Source: G963663495 sp963663495 (GTDB lineage: Bacteria > Bacteroidota > Rhodothermia > Rhodothermales > Bin80). Taken from it: a DNA stretch of 64,000 nt. Numbering within the stretch: position 1 is the first letter of the stretch; each line of letters starts with the position of its first letter. The stretch is taken from positions 992,001 to 1,056,000 of the forward strand of contig OY760427.1 of assembly GCA_963663495.1 (NCBI GenBank). Reading direction: 5' to 3'. The translations under genes and the position numbers were made by a program. The notes below the pieces were generated by a model. The model searched no databases, was not told the origin of the DNA, and saw nothing but the letters and a program-made list of their open reading frames with translations. Below are positions 36,530 through 45,368 of the stretch, piece after piece.

Positions 36530-39073
36530 ATGAAACGCATACCATTCCTGTTGTCAACGCTTCTGCTATCCACGGCACTGGCCGCACAGCCTGCCGTGTA
36601 CCTTATGCCGGAACCGGGACTGACCTATGCCAACGCAGGTACAGGCGGTAACTACATGTTCAATTATTATCTTCCGCCCCAGGGTACCAGCACGCCGTGG
36701 TGGCCAGCCTGGTCGCCAGATGGGGAATCATTGGCTTTTTCTATGCAGGGTACCATATGGCAGATGCGTTTGGATGACAGGGAGGCTCATCAGCTGGTGC
36801 ACGGGCACGCGTACTATTCCTCGCCGGAATGGTCGCCAGACGGGCGTTTTCTTGCCTTTACTGCCGACGACGGGCGTAGCATCAACCTTTGGCTACTGGA
36901 ATTGGCTACAGGGGATGCTAAGGCCCTTACCTCAGGAGACTTTCTGAATCTGGATCCGGCTTGGTCGCCGGATGGCAAGTGGCTTGCTTACGTTTCCACT
37001 CGGCCTTCCGGATACTTCAATGTGTTCGTCATGGATCTGGAGTCTGGGGAGCCCGGGAAAACGCTGCAGGTAACGGAGGACCATCGTTTTGGCGATGATC
37101 GGCTGTATTTTGGGGACCACGATCTGCACATTCAGCCGGCCTGGCTACCGGGTGGCGACTCGCTGCTGCTGATTTCCAACCGAGGGACGCCGCTCGGATC
37201 AGGTGGTGTCTGGAGGGTGCCCATTGAGCCTGACGGCATGGCAACTGCGACTCGCGTGTACCACGAAGAAACGCTCTACAGGACACGGGCAGATGTATCA
37301 CCCGATGGTACGAGATTTGTCTACAGTTCCCATCTTGGCGGGCAATTCAACAACCTGTTTGTGTTACCGGTGGCGGGGGGCGAGCCGTACAAGCTCACTT
37401 TTGGTGATTGGGACAGCTTCCACCCGAGGTGGTCTCCTGATGGCGAGACCATTGTCTATTTGTCCAACCGGCGTGGACTGCCGCAGATACATCTCCTGCA
37501 GACATTCGGTGGGAGGGATGTACCCGTTGAAATCGGCGTGCGGCATTGGAAGATGCCAGTGGGAAAAGTGGAGGTAAAGGTCGTAGATGCGGACACCGGG
37601 GGCATCCTCCCTGCGCGCATTTACAGCGCGGCGGCGGACGGAAAAACCTATGTACCTGACGATGCCTACCACCGTCAGGGGCGGATGGCAGAACACTTCT
37701 TTCATACGGACGGGGAATTTGTGCTAGAGGTGCCCATCGGCGAATTGGTTGTGGAAGCCATGCACGGCTTCGAATATTACCCTGCCGCAACAAGTACAAC
37801 GGTAAGCCCTGCAGCTACAACCTATGTGACACTGGAACTCCAACGTATGGCTGATCTTGAGGCGCAGGGCTGGTACAGCAGCAGCAATCATGTACACATG
37901 AACTATGGGGGAAACCTGCACAACACGCCAGGAAACCTGCTGTTTATGGCGGCGGCGGAAGATGTGAATGTGATCGGTGAGTTGGTCGCGAACAAGGATA
38001 ACCGGATTTTGGATTATCAATACTTCACCGGGGCACCGCATGCGTTGAGTAACGACGAGCACATCCTGTACTTCAATCAGGAATATCGCCCTCCTTTCTA
38101 CGGTCACGTATCGTTTATCAACCTCACTGAGCATCTGATTTCTCCATACACGACAGGGTATGCAGGCACGGCGATTGAAAGCCTTTATCCCTCCAATTCC
38201 CAGATGTTCAGATTAGCGAGACAGCAGGGTGCACTCGGAGCCTATGTGCATCCGTTTTGGGGCAATGGAGATCCGCTGCAGACCGATCTTGGGAACGCCA
38301 AGGCATTTCCTGTGGATTTGGCGCTGGGTCTTCTTGACTACCACGAGCTCGTGTCTGGGGCAGGCTGGACTGCGTACAATGTCTGGCATCATGCGCTTAA
38401 CAACGGAATGCGGATTCCTGCTGTGGGCGGTGAAGACTCAATTAGCGATTTGCACAGGACGGCCATCCTGGGGCAGATGCGGGCATACGCATACATGGAG
38501 GAAGGGCTCAGCTGGGATGGCTGGATAGGTGCAATTCGTTCTGGCCAGATGTTTGTCACTAACGGTCCTCTGTTGGAGCTCTATGTTGATGGTGAAAGTA
38601 TCGGATCAAGGCTTCCGCTACCTGCAGATAGTACAGTAACGGTCACGGGCCGTGTGCAGTCCATTGCGCCGCTGAATGGTGTATCGCTGGTAGTGAACGG
38701 TGTAGAGGTGGATCTAGGATCCTTGACGGCAGATCCTGAAGGCCCCGGCACATTGTTTGAGTTTGAGCGCCAGGTTAAACTGACCGGAAGCGCGTGGATC
38801 ACGCTGCAAGCCTTTGCCGATAGTCCAATCCATCCTATTGATGATCGTTTTCAGCAGGCGACCACCAATCCGGTCTTCGTGGGCGCATTTGAAGAAGATG
38901 TGCGTTCTTACGAATCCTCAACCTACTTCCTGCGATGGATTGATAAGCTCATAGCCATGGCCGATAGGCATCCCGGCTGGCGCTCCGACGAGGAAAGGGC
39001 TTCTGTCCTCGGCGAGTTCGCGGAGGCACGCCGAGTGTTCGAGCGCCTACAGGCAGAGGCGGGGCGTAACTGA
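36530..39073 (+). CDS. TolB-like propeller fused to CehA/McbA-type metallohydrolase
   Basis: An exported protein of about 847 residues with a signal peptide (MKRIPFLLSTLLLSTALAAQ). Residues ~55-340 contain repeated WSPDG blades (AWSPDGESLAFS, EWSPDGRFLAFT, AWSPDGKWLAYVS, DVSPDGTRFVYSS, RWSPDGETIVYLS), a TolB/PD40 beta-propeller. The following ~450 residues include a small beta domain, SSNHVHMNYGGNLHNTPGNLL with metal-type His residues, and GGEDSISDLHRTA, as in CehA/McbA PHP-like hydrolases. ATG 36530 is preferred over TTG 36521. The substrate is unknown; family members have been tied to ester or carbamate hydrolysis. Confidence 0.82.
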   Translation: MKRIPFLLSTLLLSTALAAQPAVYLMPEPGLTYANAGTGGNYMFNYYLPPQGTSTPWWPAWSPDGESLAFSMQGTIWQMRLDDREAHQLVHGHAYYSSPEWSPDGRFLAFTADDGRSINLWLLELATGDAKALTSGDFLNLDPAWSPDGKWLAYVSTRPSGYFNVFVMDLESGEPGKTLQVTEDHRFGDDRLYFGDHDLHIQPAWLPGGDSLLLISNRGTPLGSGGVWRVPIEPDGMATATRVYHEETLYRTRADVSPDGTRFVYSSHLGGQFNNLFVLPVAGGEPYKLTFGDWDSFHPRWSPDGETIVYLSNRRGLPQIHLLQTFGGRDVPVEIGVRHWKMPVGKVEVKVVDADTGGILPARIYSAAADGKTYVPDDAYHRQGRMAEHFFHTDGEFVLEVPIGELVVEAMHGFEYYPAATSTTVSPAATTYVTLELQRMADLEAQGWYSSSNHVHMNYGGNLHNTPGNLLFMAAAEDVNVIGELVANKDNRILDYQYFTGAPHALSNDEHILYFNQEYRPPFYGHVSFINLTEHLISPYTTGYAGTAIESLYPSNSQMFRLARQQGALGAYVHPFWGNGDPLQTDLGNAKAFPVDLALGLLDYHELVSGAGWTAYNVWHHALNNGMRIPAVGGEDSISDLHRTAILGQMRAYAYMEEGLSWDGWIGAIRSGQMFVTNGPLLELYVDGESIGSRLPLPADSTVTVTGRVQSIAPLNGVSLVVNGVEVDLGSLTADPEGPGTLFEFERQVKLTGSAWITLQAFADSPIHPIDDRFQQATTNPVFVGAFEEDVRSYESSTYFLRWIDKLIAMADRHPGWRSDEERASVLGEFAEARRVFERLQAEAGRN

Positions 39074-39116
39074 CCGAAAGGGCTGCTTACGGAGCAAGGC
39101 CGGTTCCGTAATCAAA

Positions 39117-40592
39117 GGGAGTTATATGGCTGAGTGCCACGCGTTTTCGCAGGAGTTACTTTTTGTGCTTTGGTGGTGCAGACAGGATGGCTTTTGCCAG
39201 TTGTTCATAATCGGTTCCCGCTTTTCACGAACAAACTGCAATTATTTCAAATAACTCAACACGTGGGTACTCATGCTATATAAGTTCCATATATTAGGGA
39301 GTTATATACCACAGTGCCATGCCCGAAACGGTTAGTGCATACCGCAATATCACATACAGGCTGTTGCCCGTAAGTCGGAGTAACGCCAAGCAACTTGCTG
39401 GATTAGCGGGTGTGTGTAGGTTTGTGTGGAATGCAATCCTCGCAGAGCAGAGCGAGGCGAACAAGAAAGCGAAAGAGGCTGGAGAGAAGCCGCCCTCGGT
39501 AAGCTTCTTCTCGCTGGGGAAGCGGTTCACGGCGCTGCGCCGCACGGTCGAGTGGCTACCTGAATACTCCTTTGGTGTCGTTAGATACACATTGTCGTTA
39601 GATACCCATTGAAATATCAAGCGGATGCATGGAAGGCATTCTTCAAGGAGGGTAAGAGAAGACCGAGATTCTATTCCAGACGTGGTAGTACGCCTTCGTT
39701 CACGATCCCGGATAACGTAAGGGTTCGGGATGGCAAGCTGTATACCCCGAAAGTGGGATATATGGCGCTCCGCAGGCGGGGAGGCAACCCGTACCCTGAT
39801 GGTATACCCGTCAAAGCCACTGTAAAGAAGAACGCCGGCAAAGGGTATGCTGTCATCTGCTACAAGATGGAGGCACCTGTAATAGAGGATACCGGCGGTG
39901 CTGTAGGCATTGACCGTAATTGCGGGCAGGTCGCTATGGTCTCCACAGAGGGCGATACAAGCATTATCAGACAACCGGATACGAAGCGTCTTGATGCCAA
40001 GTTGAAGCGGCATCAGCGAAGACTGGCGAGACAGAAGAAAGGCTCCAACCGTCGTAACAGGCGGAAGCATAGAATCGCCCGCATACAGCGCAAGCGTGCT
40101 ACCATCCTCAAGAATGCGAACCACCGGGTAAGTCGCAGTATTGCCAATTGCTCCTCAACGGTGATACTGGAGGACCTGAAGATCAAAGCGATGATACGTT
40201 CAGCTAAGGGGACGATGGAGAGCTTTGGCACAAACGTCAGACAGAAGTCTGGCCTCAACCGTGGAATACTGCGAACCGGTTGGGGCCAGTTGGATCAGAT
40301 GCTGGGCTATAAGTGCCGCAAGGTGATAAAGGTTACCGCTGCCTATACCAGTCAGCGGTGTTCTGTGTGTGGGCACACAGAAGTGAGTACCCGTAAGACA
40401 CGGAGCAAATTCACGTGTATGGTCCTGTGGACATGCGGATCATGCAGACCTGAATGCGGCTGCAAACATACTGGCCTCCGGGATTGGGGCTTCTGCACGG
40501 CGAGGGGCGTTCGGGTTACCGACCCCTATGACCCGTGAAATTGATACTAGTGCCTCACTGTGTACAGTTGGTCACTCACGTATATAATTCCC
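39117..40592 (+). mobile_element. TnpB element copy 3 with exact 8-bp target duplication
   Basis: A 1476-bp element starting GGGAGTTATAT and ending ATATAATTCCC. It is flanked by TAATCAAA at 39109-39116 and again at 40593-40600. It carries the left module, a second internal GGGAGTTATAT at about 39297, and the right-end palindrome. It is inserted between the CehA-type gene and the convergent VOC gene, and the right duplication contains the VOC stop codon. The duplication resembles that of copy 2 (consensus YAAYCAAA). Confidence 0.88.
39319..40538 (+). pseudogene. tnpB: TnpB gene, copy 3, two frameshifts
   Basis: The first frameshift is a 17-bp tandem duplication (TCGTTAGATAC[A/C]CATTG repeated at about 39578-39611) at residue ~91. 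The second is an extra G in the zinc finger (TGTATGGTCCTGTGG near 40420), which turns CMSCGHADHADLNAA into an unrelated tail. The D and E of the first two RuvC motifs (GIDRN, VILEDL) remain, but the third Asp and the second finger knuckle are out of frame. Inactive. Confidence 0.9.
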
Positions 40593-40595
40593 TAA

Positions 40596-40973
40596 TCAAA
40601 AGAATTGGTCTATCAGGATCGGATTGCCGTCCGGGTCTTCCAACGTCACGTGAGCAGGCCCCGATATGTTCTCGTCGGCTTCCGCGGTGAGCTCGATCCC
40701 TTGCTCTTTCAAATGCCGCTGTATATCTCGTACATCCAAAAAGTTATGGGTATGCTCGGCCTGTTGGCTGAGCCCGGGATTGAACGTCAGATTATTGTTG
40801 TCAAACATCCCCTGAAACAGCCCAATGATCGCGCTTTCGTTCTTCATTATCAGGTAGCGCTGCTCCAAGCTGCCGCCGGTGACGGTGAAGCCGAGTGCCT
40901 TATAAAAGGTTCTTGAAGCAACCAGGTCCTTAACCGCCAAGCTGACGGAAAACGCCCCCAACTCAAGACTCAT
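40596..40973 (-). CDS. VOC-family protein, single glyoxalase-like domain
   Basis: A 125-residue protein made of two beta-alpha-beta-beta-beta modules: FSVSLAVKDLVASRTFYKALGF and NFLDVRDIQRHLKEQGIEL, ending VTLEDPDGNPILIDQF, where the Glu/Asp near the C-terminus is a common metal ligand position. Members range from glyoxalase I-like enzymes to resistance proteins and carriers; no specific role can be read. It lies 30 bp from a second VOC gene on the same strand. The TnpB element sits directly at its 3' end. Confidence 0.85.
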   Translation of the reverse strand: MSLELGAFSVSLAVKDLVASRTFYKALGFTVTGGSLEQRYLIMKNESAIIGLFQGMFDNNNLTFNPGLSQQAEHTHNFLDVRDIQRHLKEQGIELTAEADENISGPAHVTLEDPDGNPILIDQFF

Positions 40974-41003
40974 GTAGATGAACGGCTAGAGGGTTCGCGC
41001 AGA

Positions 41004-41789
41004 TTACGAATTGTAGGCGGCCACAGCCAAGTACGCCCCTTGGGGATCCGTGAAGGTACCTATTCGCCCGACTCCAGCTACTTCAAAGGCAGGAAGGCAG
41101 ACTGCACCCCCTCCGTCTGTAGCCTGCGTCAGCGCGGCATCTGCGTTCTGCACCGTTACATATCCAGACCAGTGCGGTGGCACATCCGGCACAGGAAGTC
41201 TCATTGCTCCAGCGACCTCAGTATTGCCGATTTTGAAGGAATAGTAGGGACCGACGGGCATATCCTGAACACTTATTTCCCAACCGAACACGGTCTGATA
41301 AAACGCTGCCGCCTTTTCCGGATCCGTAGTCTGGAGCTCAAGCCAGCTGAATAAGGCGGGCGTCGTGAAGGCGTTCTCGTGGTTTTCAAGTCGGTTAGAC
41401 CCCTCGCGATCCTCGTAAGAAATGGCAGCCAACCGCGCACCTTGAGGGTCTGTAAACCAGCAGAAGCGTCCGATCCCGGGTGTATAGAAGACAGTCGAAA
41501 TATGGGTCGCACCAGCCGCTGGCAATCTTGCGGCCAGATTGTCTACATCGGTCACTGTGATGTAGAACACCCAAGAGGGTGGGATCGTGGGTTCCGGGCG
41601 TGTCATGATGCCTGCCGCGTTGGTGCCATCGGCCTGCATCACGTAGTATGTCCCTTCCGCCGAGGTCATCTCCATGGGAATGCTTTTCCACCCGAAAAGC
41701 TTGGAATAAAATGCTTCTGCGTCACTGGCATTTGAAGTCAGAAGCTCGTACCAACTTGGCGATCCATGTGTTGTAAAGGGGTTCATCAT
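41004..41789 (-). CDS. VOC-family protein with two glyoxalase-like domains
   Basis: A 261-residue tandem VOC protein. Domain 1 (about 8-120) has SPSWYELLTSNASDAEAFYS and GIGRFCWFTDPQGARLAAI; domain 2 (about 140-260) has FSWLELQTTDPEKAAAFYQ and GVGRIGTFTDPQGAYLAVA. Each half ends with the same FTDPQGA-x-L motif, showing internal duplication. It is similar to CFP-30B/27-kDa antigen-type proteins. It probably shares an operon with the neighbouring VOC gene. Substrate unknown. Confidence 0.88.
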   Translation of the reverse strand: MMNPFTTHGSPSWYELLTSNASDAEAFYSKLFGWKSIPMEMTSAEGTYYVMQADGTNAAGIMTRPEPTIPPSWVFYITVTDVDNLAARLPAAGATHISTVFYTPGIGRFCWFTDPQGARLAAISYEDREGSNRLENHENAFTTPALFSWLELQTTDPEKAAAFYQTVFGWEISVQDMPVGPYYSFKIGNTEVAGAMRLPVPDVPPHWSGYVTVQNADAALTQATDGGGAVCLPAFEVAGVGRIGTFTDPQGAYLAVAAYNS

Positions 41790-42129
41790 ATTTCCGGTAA
41801 GCGCATTGAAAGGATCTACGCATACTTTGTCGCGTTGTTGCAGTAGCGGCCGCGCCGAACTAGTATTTTACCAGCGGCACGATGGTCAGTCACAAGCGGC
41901 ACGGGCCAGTGTGTTCTACGGGTGCTGTGGTCCAACATTACCGTAGCAGGAAAGCATGAGACCACGCTTACTGGTCCGTTGAGCTTCAGTTCAGCGCTCA
42001 TGTTCGTATCTCTGAGCACGTTGCTGCAAGAGCGTCTGCAAATAGAACGAGGTACTACATTCATTAGTTGAATGATGGCGGAGCAAGCCCTGCCGAATTA
42101 AGAACGCCTTGGCAACGACCTGATTGTCG
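41790..42129. other. Unassigned stretch upstream of the VOC genes
   Basis: About 340 bp with no gene I can support. A minus-strand frame here reads MSAELKLNGPVSVVSCFPATVM but has no relatives I recognise. It may contain the VOC operon promoter and the tail of the decayed DoxX-like gene. Confidence 0.3.
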
Positions 42130-42508
42130 GTTAGTTGCCGGCATGGTGGGTGCAGCATCAGGTACTTACCCCGCTTCGCGGCGCAGAACCGGCCTTGCAG
42201 CGGATTCTTGAGGCACATGGTGACATGAGTCACACCGCAGGCAGTCACATTTTGTGTGCCAAGCAGCACTGGAATCTGGAGAAGCGTTGCCTCGCGTGTC
42301 CAGTACCCTACGGCGCGATCAGGCCTGCTATGTGGATCGCTGCAACGATGTTCAGGACGGTGGGAAGGGCAAGCAACGCTGGGCGCCGGTTGGCAGCAGC
42401 GCCACGAATGTCTCGGTATCGTGCATAAACAGGGTACCACGGACTAAGAGCCCGATACCGAGATACACGTGCAAGAGGTTGAATGCGACTTCCCGGTACG
42501 CATTCAGC
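42130..42508 (-). pseudogene. DoxX-like membrane protein, disrupted by IS66-B
   Basis: Reading across frames on the minus strand: NAYREVAFNLLHVYLGIGLL, VRGTLFMHDTETFVALLPTG, then after a shift LPTVLNIVAAIHIAGLI, and after another VGYWTREATLLQIPVLLGTQ. These are the first three hydrophobic segments of a DoxX-type protein. At 42508 the gene is cut by IS66 element B, and the sequence resumes at 48922 with only a short remnant and no clear start. The C-terminal TM segment is not recognisable. Confidence 0.6.
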
Positions 42509-42844
42509 GTAAGCGTGCGGTGAAGTACAGGGTAGCGGGCTTTTTGGCGGTTTTGGCGGGTACAGTGTGGTTGGAAGGAGGAGAGCATGTGGGCTTGCCC
42601 GATCTGGACGATTCGGCATCCGGCAGCTAGGCGGCCTTACCCTAGTGGGCTTGCCGTGCCCGTTTCCAATGATGGGGCAATAGCGCTGCTATGTCCTCGG
42701 CAGGATGTGTCGGGATGCGCTGGAACACTTCCATGAGCCATTCCATTGGGCATGGTGCCAGATTTAGTTGGCTTATAAAACGAGGGTCGCGAATGTTTAG
42801 GAGTATTCGGAGCCTTTTACACGAGCCAATTATTTTCTTCCAAG

Positions 42845-43912
42845 ATGCCTTCAGATGATCTTTCGGAGCTTGATCAGATGCTTCGCGACGCGGGTCAATC
42901 TGGTCGGTCGCTGCGATATTTTCTCCTGCGACAATGCACCGAGCTTGCACAACGCCTGACATGCAGTCTGGAGTCGGATGTGCAACAAGAGGAGTCGGCC
43001 AGCCCGGGTGTGAATGCGGTTCCATCATCCCCTACGGACGGCAAGACGCAAACAGAGGAGTCGTCCCGTGTTCTGGAGGCGAAGGAGGCCTCGTTACAAG
43101 GTGGTGGTGGTCAGGATAATGCCTATATGCGGGAGGTGCGCAACCAGGCCTTGGAGGTCTTTGAGAGTCGGCACATAGGCGGGGAAGATTACGTGGCTCT
43201 GTGGATGGATGCCACATCGGTGTACGGTCGTTCATTGTTGCTTTGCATGGCCGTTACCGCAGAGGGGTATCGGCATATGCTGGGATTTACAGAGTCCACG
43301 GTGCAGGATACGGGGGCGGTGCGGCAGCTGCTACAAGGGTTGTGCGAGCGCGGTTTGTGTGTGGATCGGGGCCTGCTTTGCATCACATCTGGACAGGCGG
43401 GGCTAACACGAGTTCTTGGTCAGAGCTTGGGCATGCATGTATGCCTGCAGCATTGCCAGATGGCCAAGCGCGAGCGTGTAGTCAGCTATCTTGCCGATGA
43501 GGATCAACGCCGTGTAAAGGGCGCCATCTCGCGTGCTTATCAATTACCGGACCGACAGGAGGCCCACAGTTCCCTGATGCGGATCCATGCCGAGTTACAA
43601 CGGTGCAACCGATCTGCGGCGCAATGGCTGCTGCAGGATCTGGACCGGACACTGACGCTGCATGGTACGGGCTTGTACGAGATGCTGAGTCCGAGTCTTA
43701 GGAGCACCCGTTGTTTGATGCATACCTCGCACAGGCTGGTCAAGCAGTTGCGCGGCCTTCGTCACTGGTATCCGCCACAGGAGCGACGGGCGCAGTTGGC
43801 GCTGTTGCTGTTGGAGATGGAATCACGCATGCGCAGACTGGAGCATGCGTCGAAGTTATTACCGATGCGGTCGGCATTGTTTGCTGATGAGGTGTCCGAG
43901 CAGCAGGCATGA
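42845..43912 (+). CDS. IS256-like protein lacking two catalytic residues
   Basis: A 355-residue product alignable to the transposase at 45369 from residue ~100 on: EDYVALWMDATSVYGRS against ETYVTLLIDGKYLQECQ, LLLCMAVTAEGYRHMLGF against IVLCMGITADGKKEILGM, GLCVDRGLLCITSGQAGL against GLCYDQGLLCVVDGAKGL. D122 keeps the first catalytic Asp. The second Asp is replaced by Ser182, and the NIIEN Glu by Met292 (TRCLMHTS). The C-x2-H region is also altered (CQMAK against CTWHK). The N-terminal 95 residues differ. The frame is free of stops, so it may be a retained regulator or DNA-binding accessory protein rather than junk. Confidence 0.75.
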   Translation: MPSDDLSELDQMLRDAGQSGRSLRYFLLRQCTELAQRLTCSLESDVQQEESASPGVNAVPSSPTDGKTQTEESSRVLEAKEASLQGGGGQDNAYMREVRNQALEVFESRHIGGEDYVALWMDATSVYGRSLLLCMAVTAEGYRHMLGFTESTVQDTGAVRQLLQGLCERGLCVDRGLLCITSGQAGLTRVLGQSLGMHVCLQHCQMAKRERVVSYLADEDQRRVKGAISRAYQLPDRQEAHSSLMRIHAELQRCNRSAAQWLLQDLDRTLTLHGTGLYEMLSPSLRSTRCLMHTSHRLVKQLRGLRHWYPPQERRAQLALLLLEMESRMRRLEHASKLLPMRSALFADEVSEQQA

Positions 43913-43989
43913 GAGATACGAATACCGAACGGGAGGGGCTTTTACAGCAGCGAGGGTACTTCAACACTCTTCCCCTGGTACACAAAAGC

Positions 43990-45255
43990 GCTGCCTTCCC
44001 GATTTTCTGCCTGGAATCACCCGCAAACGGGCTGTAGAGCACTTTTAGAGCGCGCAGTACGTCTCCGGACGGGTGATTATGCGGATAAGACCGCGGGAGT
44101 GGCAACGGGGAGCGCCTCCATTGGGCCAAAAAGGGGCTCGTGCAGGCTGTTTTTGGTCCAACAGCTGGCTTTTCGCCGCACAGCGGCCCGTAGAACCTCA
44201 ATAAACGCTCTCGCAGGCCCGGTTTCCTGCTGCGGCCGGACACACCCGGTGTGCAGATCAGGCTTCAAGTACACAAAAAACGCGGATATCCCCGTTTTTC
44301 TGCCCGGAATCGCCCGTAAACGGCCTGCCGAGCGCCTTTCAGAGCGCGCAATACGTCTCTGGACGGGTAATTATGCGGATAAGACCACGGGAGCGGCAAC
44401 GGAGAGCGCCTCCATTGGGCCAAAAAGGGGCTCGTGCAGGCTGTTTTTGGTCCAACAGCTGGCTTTTCGCCGCACAGCGGCCCGTAGAACCTCAATAAAC
44501 ACTCTCGCAGGCCCGGTTTCCTGCTGCACCCGGTATGCAGATCAGGCTTCAAGTGCACAACAAACGCGGATATCCCCGTTTTTCTGCCCGGCATCACCTG
44601 TAAACGGCCTGCCGAGCGTCTTTCAGAGTGCGCAATACGTCTCTGGACGGGTAATCATGCGGATAAGACCACGGGAGCGGCAACGGAAAGCACCTCCATT
44701 GGGCGAAAAAGGCCTTGTGCAGGCCTGTAAGGATGCCAATTGCTGTGCACAGAGGGATGAAGGAAGCAGACTGCCCTGTGTTAAAGAGCTGCCGAGCTGG
44801 CTAACAGCACTATTGGAACGCGTACGATTGATCCATGCTTGCCAGAACAAGAATGTGGCCGTGCAATACTACTATGAGCACGATATCCGGGCGCACCGTG
44901 CCATGGTTGAAAAGATTGGCACGTTTTCGGAGCTAATCACACGCATGGCAGGCTACAATGCCTCCAGATCGTACGCTTTAAGCCGCTATAGCGATGCCAG
45001 CGCACGCAAAAGGGCTCAACGAAGCCGTTCGCGTGCAGAAACGCGCCCATATCTGCCACCAAAACGCCGACGACACCATACATCGCGCGTGTAGGTTATT
45101 GCGTGCACGGAAAACGGTGCATAAAGTATTCAATATTTGTAACCTGCACGGAATGGCATAACACCGCTGTTTTTGTACAAACAGCCGACTTTTTGCCGCA
45201 CAGCAGCCCGTGGAGCTGCTATAACCTCTCTCAAAGGCCCGGTTTCCTGCCGCAG
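43990..45255 (+). repeat. ~285-293-bp tandem repeats between the two IS256-like genes
   Basis: Unit 1 starts near 43995, unit 2 near 44290 and unit 3 near 44575. Each contains TTTTCTGCC, TTATGCGGATAAGACC, CCTCCATTGGGC, CAGCTGGCTTTTCGCCGCAC and GGCCCGGTTTCCTGC. Units 1 and 2 are ~90% alike. Unit 3 breaks off near 44725; its missing second half reappears, diverged, at 45168-45255, so about 440 bp of other sequence (44726-45167) interrupts it. Function unknown. Confidence 0.8.
44099..45094 (+). CDS. Unrecognised ORF over the repeats, basic C-terminal half
   Basis: A 331-codon frame. Its first ~200 codons are translations of the tandem repeats (SIGPKRGSCRLFLVQQLAFR occurs twice) and are probably not real. 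The last ~125 residues (GLVQACKDANCCAQRDEG, LPSWLTALLERVRLIHACQ, YYYEHDIRAHRAMVEKIG, then an Arg/Lys-rich tail) come from the segment that interrupts repeat unit 3 and have protein-like composition. I recognise no family. Confidence 0.25.
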   Translation: MATGSASIGPKRGSCRLFLVQQLAFRRTAARRTSINALAGPVSCCGRTHPVCRSGFKYTKNADIPVFLPGIARKRPAERLSERAIRLWTGNYADKTTGAATESASIGPKRGSCRLFLVQQLAFRRTAARRTSINTLAGPVSCCTRYADQASSAQQTRISPFFCPASPVNGLPSVFQSAQYVSGRVIMRIRPRERQRKAPPLGEKGLVQACKDANCCAQRDEGSRLPCVKELPSWLTALLERVRLIHACQNKNVAVQYYYEHDIRAHRAMVEKIGTFSELITRMAGYNASRSYALSRYSDASARKRAQRSRSRAETRPYLPPKRRRHHTSRV

Positions 45256-45368
45256 GCATCTACAAAGTCATCCTCGTCGTTGGAAATCCTTACTATTGAA
45301 CCATCTGGGGGCTCTGCATTATGCTACTTGGAGCCCTAATCATCCAACACCCTAACACACCCATCGTT

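Noticed and set aside
39294..40124. Long minus-strand open frames antisense to every TnpB copy (for example 276 codons here, 183 at 19136-19687 and 52386-52937)
   Set aside because: They follow the TnpB coding strand in each copy, start and end at arbitrary points, and have no recognisable protein features; they are shadows of tnpB codon usage.
44265..44597. Minus-strand frames repeated at 43740-44243 and 44265-44597
   Set aside because: They are reverse translations of the tandem repeat units and differ only where the units differ.
43990..45255. Possible CRISPR array
   Set aside because: The repeat unit is ~285-293 bp with no spacer-like alternation and only two to three copies.
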